Shown: piece after piece, positions 9,076 to 17,002 of the stretch
Layout of the letters: every line of letters starts with the position of its first letter
Position numbering within the stretch: position 1 is the first letter of the stretch
Assembly (NCBI GenBank): GCA_011050235.1
Contig: DRGC01000002.1
Location: forward strand, 83,832 to 147,831
From: Phycisphaerae bacterium
GTDB taxonomy: Bacteria; Planctomycetota; Phycisphaerae; SM23-33
Length of the DNA: 64,000 nucleotides
Direction of reading: 5' to 3'
Notes under the pieces: model-generated
Told to the model about the DNA's origin: nothing
Database searches by the model: none
What the model saw: only the letters and a program-made list of their open reading frames with translations
Position numbers and translations under genes: made by a program

Positions 9076-10245
9076 CTACAGGCGTGCAAGTGCCCGGGCG
9101 GCCTGGCGCGCGTCGGCGACCGTGCTGTCGTAGGGCACACCCAACGCAATGGTGCGGCCGAGGATATCCAGCGACTTGCGACACATGTCCTTGCTGTAGC
9201 TGATTTGTCTGTGGGCATGAATGCGGTACGGGTCGGCCTTGGGGTCGAAGGCCCCGTGCTTTTTCAGGATCGGCGTCCAGTTCGGGTAGACATGCCGGCC
9301 CGTGTCGATCGGCGTGCCCATCCAAAACGGGGCCTTGTGGCCGTGGCGCTTGAGGAACGCCCGCATCTCCTTGACCGTCTCGAAAAGGATCGGCACGCTC
9401 ACGCCGCAATCGCCGGCGTCCTCATTGCACGGGCTGAGTCGAAACGCCTTGGCCTTGGCGAGTTCGGCCCGTATGGCGGCCCGGCGGGCGCGGAGGCGTC
9501 TGAGAATGCCGTCGAGGCGCTTGAGCTGCTGGCACAGGATCGCGCCGGTGATCTCGGAAGCCCGGAAGTTCGTACCCGCAAAAAACGGCGTGCTGACCTT
9601 GTCGGCGTGCTTGCGGAACACGCAGCCACCATCGTGGTGGATCAGGGCCTTGTCGTACCCCGTCAGATCGTCGGTCACGATCGCTCCCCCCTCGCCGGCG
9701 GTGATGATCTTGAATTGGTTGAAGCTGAACCCCCCGGCCTTGCCGATCGAGCCGAGCCGCTTGCCGCGATAGCTGCCGCCGGCCGCCTGGCAGGCATCCT
9801 CGACGATCACGAGCTTTCGCCGCTTGGCGATCCGCTTCAGCGCGCTCATATCGCACGGCCGGCCGCTCATGTGCACCGGCATGATAGCCCGCGTGTAGCG
9901 CGAGATATTCGCCTCGACGCTCTTGGGACACAGCGCCAGCGACTCGTCGACGTCGGCGATGATGGGAATCGCCCCCATCGCCAGCACCGCCAGCGGGCTG
10001 GCGATGAAGGTAAAGGCGGGCACGATGACCTCATCGCCCGGCCGAACGCCCGCCGCGATCAGCGCGCACTCCAACGCCCCTGTTCCGCTGGAAACGCTCA
10101 GGGCATATTTCGTGCCGATGGTCTTGGCGAAGGCCTCTTCGAACTTGTCGCACCAGCCGCCCTCGCCGCCGCGGTATCGGAACATCATGCCGCTGCTGAT
10201 GACCTTGGCGACCGCATCGATCTCTCGTTTTCCTATTTCGTACAC
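9076..10245 (-). CDS. DegT/DnrJ/EryC1/StrS-family PLP aminotransferase
   Basis: The 389-residue protein starts at a GTG (10245) behind an AGGAG site. It has the sugar-aminotransferase layout: VSSGTGALECAL near residue 53, the PLP-binding VIVEDACQAAGG, and the catalytic lysine in FSFNQFKIITAGEGG. Family members transaminate keto-sugars for amino-sugar or cell-surface glycan synthesis; some relatives are dehydratases. It is the last gene of the minus-strand run led by the sulfatase and lies 113 bp after the Gfo/Idh oxidoreductase. That pairing suits a 3-keto or 4-keto sugar made by the oxidoreductase and aminated here, which is an inference. Confidence 0.88.
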   Translation of the reverse strand: MYEIGKREIDAVAKVISSGMMFRYRGGEGGWCDKFEEAFAKTIGTKYALSVSSGTGALECALIAAGVRPGDEVIVPAFTFIASPLAVLAMGAIPIIADVDESLALCPKSVEANISRYTRAIMPVHMSGRPCDMSALKRIAKRRKLVIVEDACQAAGGSYRGKRLGSIGKAGGFSFNQFKIITAGEGGAIVTDDLTGYDKALIHHDGGCVFRKHADKVSTPFFAGTNFRASEITGAILCQQLKRLDGILRRLRARRAAIRAELAKAKAFRLSPCNEDAGDCGVSVPILFETVKEMRAFLKRHGHKAPFWMGTPIDTGRHVYPNWTPILKKHGAFDPKADPYRIHAHRQISYSKDMCRKSLDILGRTIALGVPYDSTVADARQAARALARL

Positions 10246-10358
10246 GTTGGCGTGCTCCTGACAAGGGGACCAGGCAAGCGGGCTGTCTCATTCGTCTCCG
10301 GTGAGATGAGTATATGTCAGCCCGACAAGGTTAGCCAAGAGTCGGTCGGCCGGCATGG

Positions 10359-11402
10359 TCAGTCGATGTCCACAGGCTTGCCGCCTTCGTCGGCCGACCG
10401 TTCGGCGGCGAGGATCAGGCGCGTGTTGAGCAAGCCGTCTTCGCCGCTGGTGATCGGCCGCTTGCCGTCGCGGACGCATTCGACGAAGTGGTAGATGCTC
10501 TCGACGGCAAAGCCCACCTGCCGCCCGTGAACTTGGGGAGTGATGAACATGTCCGGCAGCGATGCGTCCGGGAAGCCGGCCGGTGTCTTGTCGGTATATT
10601 TGGCGATTGGCCCGCAGTGCTGGGGGTCCAGATAGATCACGCCATCGGAGCCGATGATCTCGACGCGGTGATCGATCAACGCCGGCGAGCTTTGCGGCAG
10701 GACCCAACTGTTCTCGACCACAGCCATCGCCCCATCGTCGAAATCCACAACGGTCAGATACATGTCCGCCGTCGGGATCCCCATGGCCCGCAGGATGCCG
10801 TCCTGTCGCCGGCATGTCACGCGGCAGGGCCTGGCCTGCATGAACCAGCAGATGGTGTCCAGGGCGTGGCTGCCCAGAAAGAGCATCACCGACGACTCGC
10901 CCGCCCACGGCAGCATTGTCGTCGGCACATAGATCGTGTCGCTGAGGCGGTAGTAGATGTAGCGGACGTCGCCAAGCTCGCCGGCTGAGATGGCCTTTGA
11001 CGCCTCGTGATGGGGCGGATTCCAGCGATTGTGCCAGTCCACCATCAGATAGACGCCGGCTGCCTCTGCGGCGGCGATCATCGCCTGACAGTCCTCGATC
11101 GTCGTGGCCAGGGGCTTTTCGCACAGGATGTGCTTGCCGGCCTGGGCGCACTGGATGGCGACCGCCGCGTGGGCGCCATCGGGCGTGGCGACGGAGACGG
11201 CGTCCAGCTCGACATCGGCCAGCATCGCATCAACGGACGTATAGTAGTTGGCAACACCCCATGTCGCCGCGGCATCGCGGGCGCGGCCTTCGTCGAGGTC
11301 ACATATCGCCATCAGCTCGGCCGATGCGTGCTGCGAGTATGCACGAATGTGGGCCGCCCCCCATATCCCCGCCCCGATCACAGCTACGCGGACCTGTTTC
11401 AT
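10359..11402 (-). CDS. Gfo/Idh/MocA-family oxidoreductase
   Basis: The 347-residue protein opens with a Rossmann motif, VAVIGAGIWGAAHIRAY, followed by the family's CEKPLATT motif near residue 95, where the lysine-proline pair contacts the nicotinamide. The second half is the usual open beta-sheet substrate domain. Family members oxidise or reduce sugars, inositols and related polyols with NAD(P). An AAGG site precedes the ATG by 8 bases. It sits between the deleted URO-D gene and the DegT aminotransferase, so it probably works on a sugar released by the GH4 and GH29 enzymes encoded upstream. Confidence 0.92.
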   Translation of the reverse strand: MKQVRVAVIGAGIWGAAHIRAYSQHASAELMAICDLDEGRARDAAATWGVANYYTSVDAMLADVELDAVSVATPDGAHAAVAIQCAQAGKHILCEKPLATTIEDCQAMIAAAEAAGVYLMVDWHNRWNPPHHEASKAISAGELGDVRYIYYRLSDTIYVPTTMLPWAGESSVMLFLGSHALDTICWFMQARPCRVTCRRQDGILRAMGIPTADMYLTVVDFDDGAMAVVENSWVLPQSSPALIDHRVEIIGSDGVIYLDPQHCGPIAKYTDKTPAGFPDASLPDMFITPQVHGRQVGFAVESIYHFVECVRDGKRPITSGEDGLLNTRLILAAERSADEGGKPVDID

Positions 11403-11458
11403 GTGATATGCCTTTGTGCTCCCGTTTCCAATGACGGCTCCACATGCGACTGGGCCGG

Positions 11459-11636
11459 CTAATTGTCCCGCAGGGCCTCGAACATGGCCAGCACGTTCTG
11501 AATCGGCACCTTGGCCTGGATGTTGTGGATGGCGTTAAACACGAAGCCGCCATCGGCGTTGAATATCTCGATCCACCGGCGGACGGTCCACGCTCTTATG
11601 GTCCAACGCCCTCTGGAATCGCTCTCTGGATGTCAT
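11459..11636 (-). pseudogene. URO-D-family gene with internal deletion
   Basis: The ATG at 11636, behind an AGG-rich site, starts a typical URO-D-family N-terminus (MTSRERFQRALDHKS) that runs on to about codon 24. The next bases continue in a different frame as a typical URO-D C-terminus: IEIFNADGGFVFN, then HNIQAKVPIQNVLAM and a TAG at 11459-11461. The whole piece is 178 nt, not a multiple of three. A full-length gene of about 1 kb has therefore lost its middle and its frame. It lies in line with the GH4 and Gfo/Idh genes, where an intact URO-D gene would be expected by comparison with the operon at 54-59 kb. Confidence 0.75.
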
Positions 11637-11652
11637 GTGACCTGTCAGCGTC

Positions 11653-13140
11653 CTACTTGACCCGGACCTTGATCTTCAGCCGGGCTGCGCCTTTGGATGT
11701 CTTGGTGCCTTTGTACATCTTGGCGGCGCGGGCGCGGGCGAGGCGCTTTCGGGCGGCGGGGATGGCGTCGGCGTATTGGGGCAGCCAGCGGCGCTGGGTG
11801 ATGAGCATCTCGTCGACCATCTGTGAGATTTCTTCCGGGTCGCAGACGGCCCCGGTGAGCGGGTCCATCATGACGGACTGTTTGAGCAGGTCCACGTCTG
11901 CGCGGACGGCGGCCTCGACGGCCAGGCGCTGGACATGCACGGACGCGCTGCACACGGCCGCACAGCCCAGCGGGAGATCGCCGACCTGCGGAATGTTCAC
12001 GCCGTTGCCGTCGACGTAGCCGGGAACTTCCACGATGCAGTCTTCGGGCAGATTGGTGATGCAGTTATCGTTGACCACGTTGAAGTGCCCGCGATACAGC
12101 CGTCCCGTCTCCAGGGCCTCGATGATGTAGCTGCCATGCTCGCCGCCGCGGCCTTCGGGCGTGATGGGGTTGCCCGCCTGCTTCAGCCGCTTGGCGAAGC
12201 CGCTCTTGAACCAGTGTCGCCCCTCGGTGCACACGCGCAGATAGCCGCCCGTTTCGCCGTCGATCCAGTTGCCCAGCTTGATCCACTTGCGGATCTCCTT
12301 GGGGCGCTTGCGGTACCACGGCACGTATTCGCTGAGGTGCCCGTTGGACTCGGTGCTGTAGTAGCCGAACCGCCGCAGCATGTCGATGCGGACCTTCTCG
12401 GTCTGGCTGTAGACGGGATGAGCTTCGAAGCCCGCCAGCAGGCGGTCGGTCCAGTCGGCCCCATCGTAGAGGATCTGGATGTACCACGTCTGGTGGTTGA
12501 TGCCGGCGCAGATGATGTCCACATCATCGCTGCTGACGGGGACGAACCGTTTCGAGCCGGGCTTGGTCCGGCCGTTGACAAGCAGCTCGATGACCTCGGC
12601 GATCTGGTGATGGCCGCCCATCACGCCGTGACACAGGCCGATCGTGGGCACACCGCCATACTGGTTGGCGGCCCAGGTGTTCATGGCGTTGGGGTTGGCG
12701 TAGTTCAGCAGCAACGCCCCGTCGGCGGCGACGGCCCGGATGTCGTCGCAGAACGCCAGGACCTGCGGGATGTTTCGCTGGCCGTACATGATCCCGCCCG
12801 CGCACAGCGTATCGCCCACGCACTGGTCCACGCCGTACTTCAACGGGATATCGATGTCGAGTTTGAACGCCTCCAGCCCGCCGATCCGCGTGCAGTTGAT
12901 GACATAGTCGGCCCCGGCCAGCGCCTTGCGCCGGTCGGTAGTGGCGATGATCCTGGTGGGAAGCTTATTGGCCTCGATGTCCTTGCGACAGAGCTGGACG
13001 ACCATGTCCAGGTTCCGCTGATTGATGTCCGTCATGCCGAAGACGGTGTCCTGCAGTTCGGGCACGCTCAGGATGTCGCGAAACAGCCCACGCGTGAACC
13101 CCACGCTGCCGGCCCCGATAAAGGCTACCTTGATCGCCAT
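11653..13140 (-). CDS. GH4-family glycosidase (alpha-galactosidase/glucosidase/galacturonidase type)
   Basis: The 495-residue protein has the NAD-binding GAGSVGFTRGL motif at its N-terminus. The GH4 metal site shows as Cys and His in GLCHGVMGG and His in GINHQTWY. GH4 enzymes use NAD and Mn(II) in an oxidation-elimination-reduction cycle and can hydrolyse alpha- or beta-glycosides, including galacturonides, so the substrate is open. It begins 12 bp after the GH29 stop, with GAGG about 10 bases before its ATG, which suggests co-translation. A paralogue of 444 residues lies at 51588. Confidence 0.9.
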   Translation of the reverse strand: MAIKVAFIGAGSVGFTRGLFRDILSVPELQDTVFGMTDINQRNLDMVVQLCRKDIEANKLPTRIIATTDRRKALAGADYVINCTRIGGLEAFKLDIDIPLKYGVDQCVGDTLCAGGIMYGQRNIPQVLAFCDDIRAVAADGALLLNYANPNAMNTWAANQYGGVPTIGLCHGVMGGHHQIAEVIELLVNGRTKPGSKRFVPVSSDDVDIICAGINHQTWYIQILYDGADWTDRLLAGFEAHPVYSQTEKVRIDMLRRFGYYSTESNGHLSEYVPWYRKRPKEIRKWIKLGNWIDGETGGYLRVCTEGRHWFKSGFAKRLKQAGNPITPEGRGGEHGSYIIEALETGRLYRGHFNVVNDNCITNLPEDCIVEVPGYVDGNGVNIPQVGDLPLGCAAVCSASVHVQRLAVEAAVRADVDLLKQSVMMDPLTGAVCDPEEISQMVDEMLITQRRWLPQYADAIPAARKRLARARAAKMYKGTKTSKGAARLKIKVRVK

Positions 13141-13152
13141 ATCGCTATGTCC

Positions 13153-14601
13153 TCAGTTCAACCAGTCCGGGGTGGTGTTTCGGTCGCAATGCACTTGCAC
13201 CACGAAGGCGTGCTCTTGCCCCTTTGGCGGGCTGGCCGGGAGGGTTATCGTCAGTTCCGCTCCGTTCTGGGTGAACGGCAGGGCCTGCTCGCCTGTCAAC
13301 ATAGTGACACCCTCTATGCCCGGCAGGGCATCTCGCCACGGGTCTTTCAGGTCGAGCGTCAGCTTACCACCCGCGGGCCAATTCAGCAGGATGATGTTCA
13401 GCGCCTTATCCTTGGTGGTGAAGCGGACGTCCTCGCCCTGGCCAAACACGCTGAAAGGCCGCGTGCCGTAGATCGCCTCGCCGTTGGTCGCCAGCCACGA
13501 ACCGATTTCCGCCAGACGATCGACGACCCGCTGCTCCAGCTCGCCCGAGGGCATCGGCGGGATGTTCAGCAGCAGGCACCCGTACTTGCTGACGACGTCC
13601 ACCAGGAGGTGGATCAACTCGTCCACGTCGTACAGCTCGGCGTCGGGGTTGTAGCTCCAGCCGCTTTTGACGACGGTGAAGTCCGTCTGCCACGGCCGAT
13701 AGATCAGCCGGTTGGCGCCGCTTTGCTCAAGGTCCAGCGACGCGACGTTGTTGACGTAGAGCCCGTGGCTGAAGGCTCCCATGTACTCGTCGATATCCTT
13801 GAGGAACATCACCGAATCGAGCTTGCCGTGGCGGGCGATGCTGCGGTTGTAGTAGTGGGCCATGACCTCCATGCCGGTGCGGAACTCATCTTCGCCGCGG
13901 AACGGAATCGCTCCGTCGAAGTACAGCACGTCGGGTTCGTAACGGTCGATCAGGTCGCATATGCGGGCCTTCCACTGGTCGCGCCACTGCTTGGGCGGGT
14001 CGGCCGGGTGCCAGGCGCTTTGGTCGTCCGAAGGCGAATGGTAGTAGTCCTGGTAGGCCGGGTCGTTGCCGTCGTAGGGGCCGCCCTCGTCGCTGTTCTT
14101 GTTGGTGTTGAACCAACTGTAGGAGCGGGCCAGGTGGGTGGTCACGCCCCATCGCAGGCCCGCAGCGATCGTCGCATCCTTCAGCATGCCGATGAGGTCC
14201 TGCTTGGGGCCCATGTTGGCCGCGTTCCATTTGTGGTGGCGCGAATCCCACAGGTCGAAGTTGTCGTGATGGACGGCGCAGGGCGAAAAGTACTTCGCCC
14301 CCGCCCGCTTGATGACATCCAGCATGGCCTCCGGGTCGAAGCGCTCGGCCTTCCACAACGGGATCAGGTCCTTGTAGCCGAACGTCGACGGGTGGCCGTA
14401 GGTCTTGATGTGGTGGGCGTTGTCCTCGTGGCCGGGGATGTACATGTGCCGGCCGTACCACTCGGCCCGGCCGACCGTCGAGTACACACCCCAGTGCATA
14501 TAGATCCCGAACTTCGCATCCCGGAACCACTGCGGCGCCGAGTAGTGGGTGCCCAACGACTGAATGGTCGGTTTGACGGCCGCCGCGCGGTCACTACTCA
14601 T
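13153..14601 (-). CDS. GH29 alpha-L-fucosidase
   Basis: I place the start at about 14601, the internal ATG preceded by GAGGAG, rather than the longer frame to 14679; this gives 482 residues. The fucosidase pattern is clear: AKFGIYMHWGVYS near the N-terminus, the HHDNFDLWDS strand, and the nucleophile Asp in DVLYFDGAIPF. GH29 enzymes release alpha-linked L-fucose with retention. No signal peptide is visible from either start, so imported oligosaccharides are the likely substrate. It is followed directly by the GH4 gene and preceded at 145 bp by the sulfatase, which would suit a sulfated fucose-containing glycan; that is inference. Confidence 0.92.
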   Translation of the reverse strand: MSSDRAAAVKPTIQSLGTHYSAPQWFRDAKFGIYMHWGVYSTVGRAEWYGRHMYIPGHEDNAHHIKTYGHPSTFGYKDLIPLWKAERFDPEAMLDVIKRAGAKYFSPCAVHHDNFDLWDSRHHKWNAANMGPKQDLIGMLKDATIAAGLRWGVTTHLARSYSWFNTNKNSDEGGPYDGNDPAYQDYYHSPSDDQSAWHPADPPKQWRDQWKARICDLIDRYEPDVLYFDGAIPFRGEDEFRTGMEVMAHYYNRSIARHGKLDSVMFLKDIDEYMGAFSHGLYVNNVASLDLEQSGANRLIYRPWQTDFTVVKSGWSYNPDAELYDVDELIHLLVDVVSKYGCLLLNIPPMPSGELEQRVVDRLAEIGSWLATNGEAIYGTRPFSVFGQGEDVRFTTKDKALNIILLNWPAGGKLTLDLKDPWRDALPGIEGVTMLTGEQALPFTQNGAELTITLPASPPKGQEHAFVVQVHCDRNTTPDWLN

Positions 14602-14745
14602 CCGATGCTCCTCACTGAAAAGGCCATACGGCTGCGACCCCTGACAAGCTGGGCGCCTCTGGCAGAGGAGGATAGACATGATGCCGCTTCAACACAAGCC
14701 GACCGGCAGAGAACCAGGTCGATCAGGCGGCGGGGAGGCGAACGG

Positions 14746-16773
14746 TCAGCGATCCGCGGGTGGATCGCCCGGCGAGCCCTGGCGAGCGACAGGGCCGATC
14801 TGCTCCTTGGCGGGCGGGAGATTATAGGTGTCGTTGAAGTAGAGCTCCCGCGACGCCTGGTAGTACGACAGCATCCGCAGCCGTTGCTGCTCGATCTCGT
14901 CGGCGGCGATTTGGTCGGCGGGAATGTCTTCGAGGCCCTTGCGGCCGGTCCGCACAAGAAACGCATCGCGCCCCGGCGCCTGGACCAGCGCGCGGTCCCC
15001 GACGACCAGGGCCACCCGCTTGTCGTTGCGAAAGAAGGCGAACCCGTCATCGTCGACGGCCAACATGTTCCGCCCCAGGAAGCAATGCTCGTACGACCCG
15101 CCCAGCAGCGACAGGATCGTTGGGGCGATATCGGTATGGCTGGCGACGGACGTAATCCGTCGGGCCGGCACGAGGCCGGGCGCGTAGAACAGGCACGGCA
15201 CGTGGAAGCCCAGCACGTCGAGAATGTCGCCGGCGTTTTGCGTCCGCTCCTGGTCGGGGACCAGGACGAAAAGCGTCCGCTCGAAGTACGGCTCCTTCGC
15301 AGCCTGCTTGAAAAACTCCGCCAGCGCCCAGTCGGCGTAGCGGTAGGCGTTGAGTCGCCTGTTGATCTCCGTGTCGGTCGGCAGCAGCTCGGTCCGGCCG
15401 GCGGGGACATCGTAGGGCTCGTGGTTGGAGACGGTCTTGATGATGGCGAAGAACTTCTTGTCGCCCATCGCGACGAAGGTCTCGTTGACCTTCTTGAAAA
15501 TGCCCTCATCGTGCGTGCCCCACACATTAGCCGGCTCGTTGGGGTCCATCTGCTCATGATCGATGAACCGCTCGACGCCGCCGGCTCCGAAGAATCCCTT
15601 CATATTGTCGAAGTCCGGGTTGCCGCCGAAGATGAACATCGTTTCATACCCACGCCGCTGAAGGATCTGCGCCAGGGTGAGGAAATTGCCCTGTGAACGG
15701 GAGCGCTTCATGATCGACCTGGCCTCGAGGTCGGGGTGGCCGCTCATGATGCCGATCAGCCCGCGGCACGTCCGGTCGCCCACGGCATACATCCGGGAGA
15801 AGAAAACCCCCTGCTCGCACAGGGCATCCAGGTTGGGGGTTTGGCTTTCGCCGTGGCCCAGCACGCCCACCGGACGACCGGCCATGCCCTCCATGACGAT
15901 GATCACCACATTGGTGTCCTGCATGGGCCGGCCCGTGTCGGTCCGTCGCCACAGCGGGTTGCCCGGGCGATTGAGGAACGTGTCGGCGTCCTGGGCCAGC
16001 ATGTCGCGGGTGATGCGCCAGGCGGTCTCCACCGGCGGCATGGGGTAGTCGTCGGTGAGGTCCCTGCGATCATGCATCTGCGACTTGTACGCCTCGCCGA
16101 GGGTGAAGAAGTTATTCATCGCCAGGTGGCAGACGGTCTTGTTGGTGCAGAAATACGCCGCCCCGAACCGCAGGCGGTGATGGCCAAGGCTGCCCCGCGC
16201 GGAGATCACACACAGCGCGATAACGGCAGTGGCCAGGATCGGCCGAGGCCAGATCGGCCCGGACGGACGGTCCCCGATCCAGAACGACCACCGGAACAGG
16301 CGATAGAACCCCCACCCAGCGACGATCGCCACGATCGGCATGGCCCAGACCGGATACATCTGCCAGATATACTTGGCGATTTCCTCGAAGTGACCGAAGT
16401 AATCCATCGCCAGCCAGTTCAGTCGGCTGCCGAATTGAAGGAAGAAGAACCCCCCGCCGATCTCCACAAGCAGCACCACCGTCGCAGCCGCCGCAGCCAT
16501 CACCGTGAGCGCCCGTCGAAACCAGCGCAGCCCAAAGGCCAGGTTCGGCGCGAGCGTCACAATCGCCGCCAGCGGGATCATGATGTAGCCGACGGCCACC
16601 CCGTCGTACCGCATGCCGACCAGGAAGCACCTGACGATTTGGCCCGCCGTCACCGACACCAGCGTGTCGCGAGTGGCGACCAGCAGGATGACCCGGAAGA
16701 TGGCGAAGATCACCAGCAACGTCCCCGCAGTGATCCAGAACGGACGGATTCGCTGGCTGACCAGCACCGCCAA
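14746..16773 (-). CDS. LtaS-like membrane sulfatase/phosphatase-fold enzyme
   Basis: The 675-residue protein has about five hydrophobic segments in its first 220 residues, then an alkaline-phosphatase-superfamily domain. Its metal strand is NVVIIVMEGMAG, the catalytic threonine sits in GDRTCRGLIG, and later ligands lie in SHTDIAPTILSLLGG. This architecture is shared by lipoteichoic acid synthase and phosphoglycerol or phosphoethanolamine transferases, with the catalytic domain outside the membrane. A Gram-negative-type cell would use it on lipid or periplasmic glycan, not teichoic acid. The first codon is TTG at 16773 with no good binding site, so the start is uncertain. It heads the minus-strand run. 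Confidence 0.85.
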   Translation of the reverse strand: MAVLVSQRIRPFWITAGTLLVIFAIFRVILLVATRDTLVSVTAGQIVRCFLVGMRYDGVAVGYIMIPLAAIVTLAPNLAFGLRWFRRALTVMAAAAATVVLLVEIGGGFFFLQFGSRLNWLAMDYFGHFEEIAKYIWQMYPVWAMPIVAIVAGWGFYRLFRWSFWIGDRPSGPIWPRPILATAVIALCVISARGSLGHHRLRFGAAYFCTNKTVCHLAMNNFFTLGEAYKSQMHDRRDLTDDYPMPPVETAWRITRDMLAQDADTFLNRPGNPLWRRTDTGRPMQDTNVVIIVMEGMAGRPVGVLGHGESQTPNLDALCEQGVFFSRMYAVGDRTCRGLIGIMSGHPDLEARSIMKRSRSQGNFLTLAQILQRRGYETMFIFGGNPDFDNMKGFFGAGGVERFIDHEQMDPNEPANVWGTHDEGIFKKVNETFVAMGDKKFFAIIKTVSNHEPYDVPAGRTELLPTDTEINRRLNAYRYADWALAEFFKQAAKEPYFERTLFVLVPDQERTQNAGDILDVLGFHVPCLFYAPGLVPARRITSVASHTDIAPTILSLLGGSYEHCFLGRNMLAVDDDGFAFFRNDKRVALVVGDRALVQAPGRDAFLVRTGRKGLEDIPADQIAADEIEQQRLRMLSYYQASRELYFNDTYNLPPAKEQIGPVARQGSPGDPPADR

Positions 16774-16868
16774 GGCCCGCGCGCGGCCGGATCGTGATGT
16801 CTTATCTGTATGGGTCAGGGGATCGAACTTTCCATCGGTTAGGGGATCACATCCAGGAGGAGTTAATC

Positions 16869-16961
16869 ATGATACCAAAATCGACACGCGAATACTACGA
16901 CGGAGCCCTCCCACCTTGGGGACGGCGAATCGCTCGGCCGACCAAGCATCGCAACGGCTGA
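16869..16961 (+). CDS. Candidate 30-residue small ORF upstream of the glycyl radical enzyme
   Basis: A textbook AGGAGG site lies about 8 bases before an ATG at 16869, which opens 30 codons ending in TGA at 16959-16961. The peptide begins MIPKSTREYYDG and ends in a basic stretch. It is not recognised. It lies in the intergenic space between the divergent sulfatase and the glycyl radical enzyme gene, just before a strong -10 element. It may be a leader peptide, a small protein, or the stump of a lost gene. Expression is unknown. Confidence 0.35.
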   Translation: MIPKSTREYYDGALPPWGRRIARPTKHRNG

Positions 16962-16967
16962 GAAGCG

Positions 16968-16976
16968 TGGTATAAT
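16968..16976 (+). promoter_or_regulatory. Extended -10 promoter for the glycyl radical enzyme
   Basis: The sequence TGGTATAAT at 16968-16976 is a perfect -10 hexamer with the TGn extension. No good -35 is seen about 17 bp upstream, which extended -10 promoters can tolerate. Transcription would begin near 16983, 20-50 bases before the candidate starts of the glycyl radical enzyme. Confidence 0.6.
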
Positions 16977-17002
16977 GGGCGGACGCCGAGGCGGAGGCCC
17001 CG

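Noticed and set aside
11935..15696. Plus-strand open frame of 1253 codons
   Set aside because: It is antisense to the GH4, GH29 and sulfatase genes, which have full family motifs; high GC keeps the opposite strand open. Its translation is rich in Asp, Val, His and Arg, with no domain.
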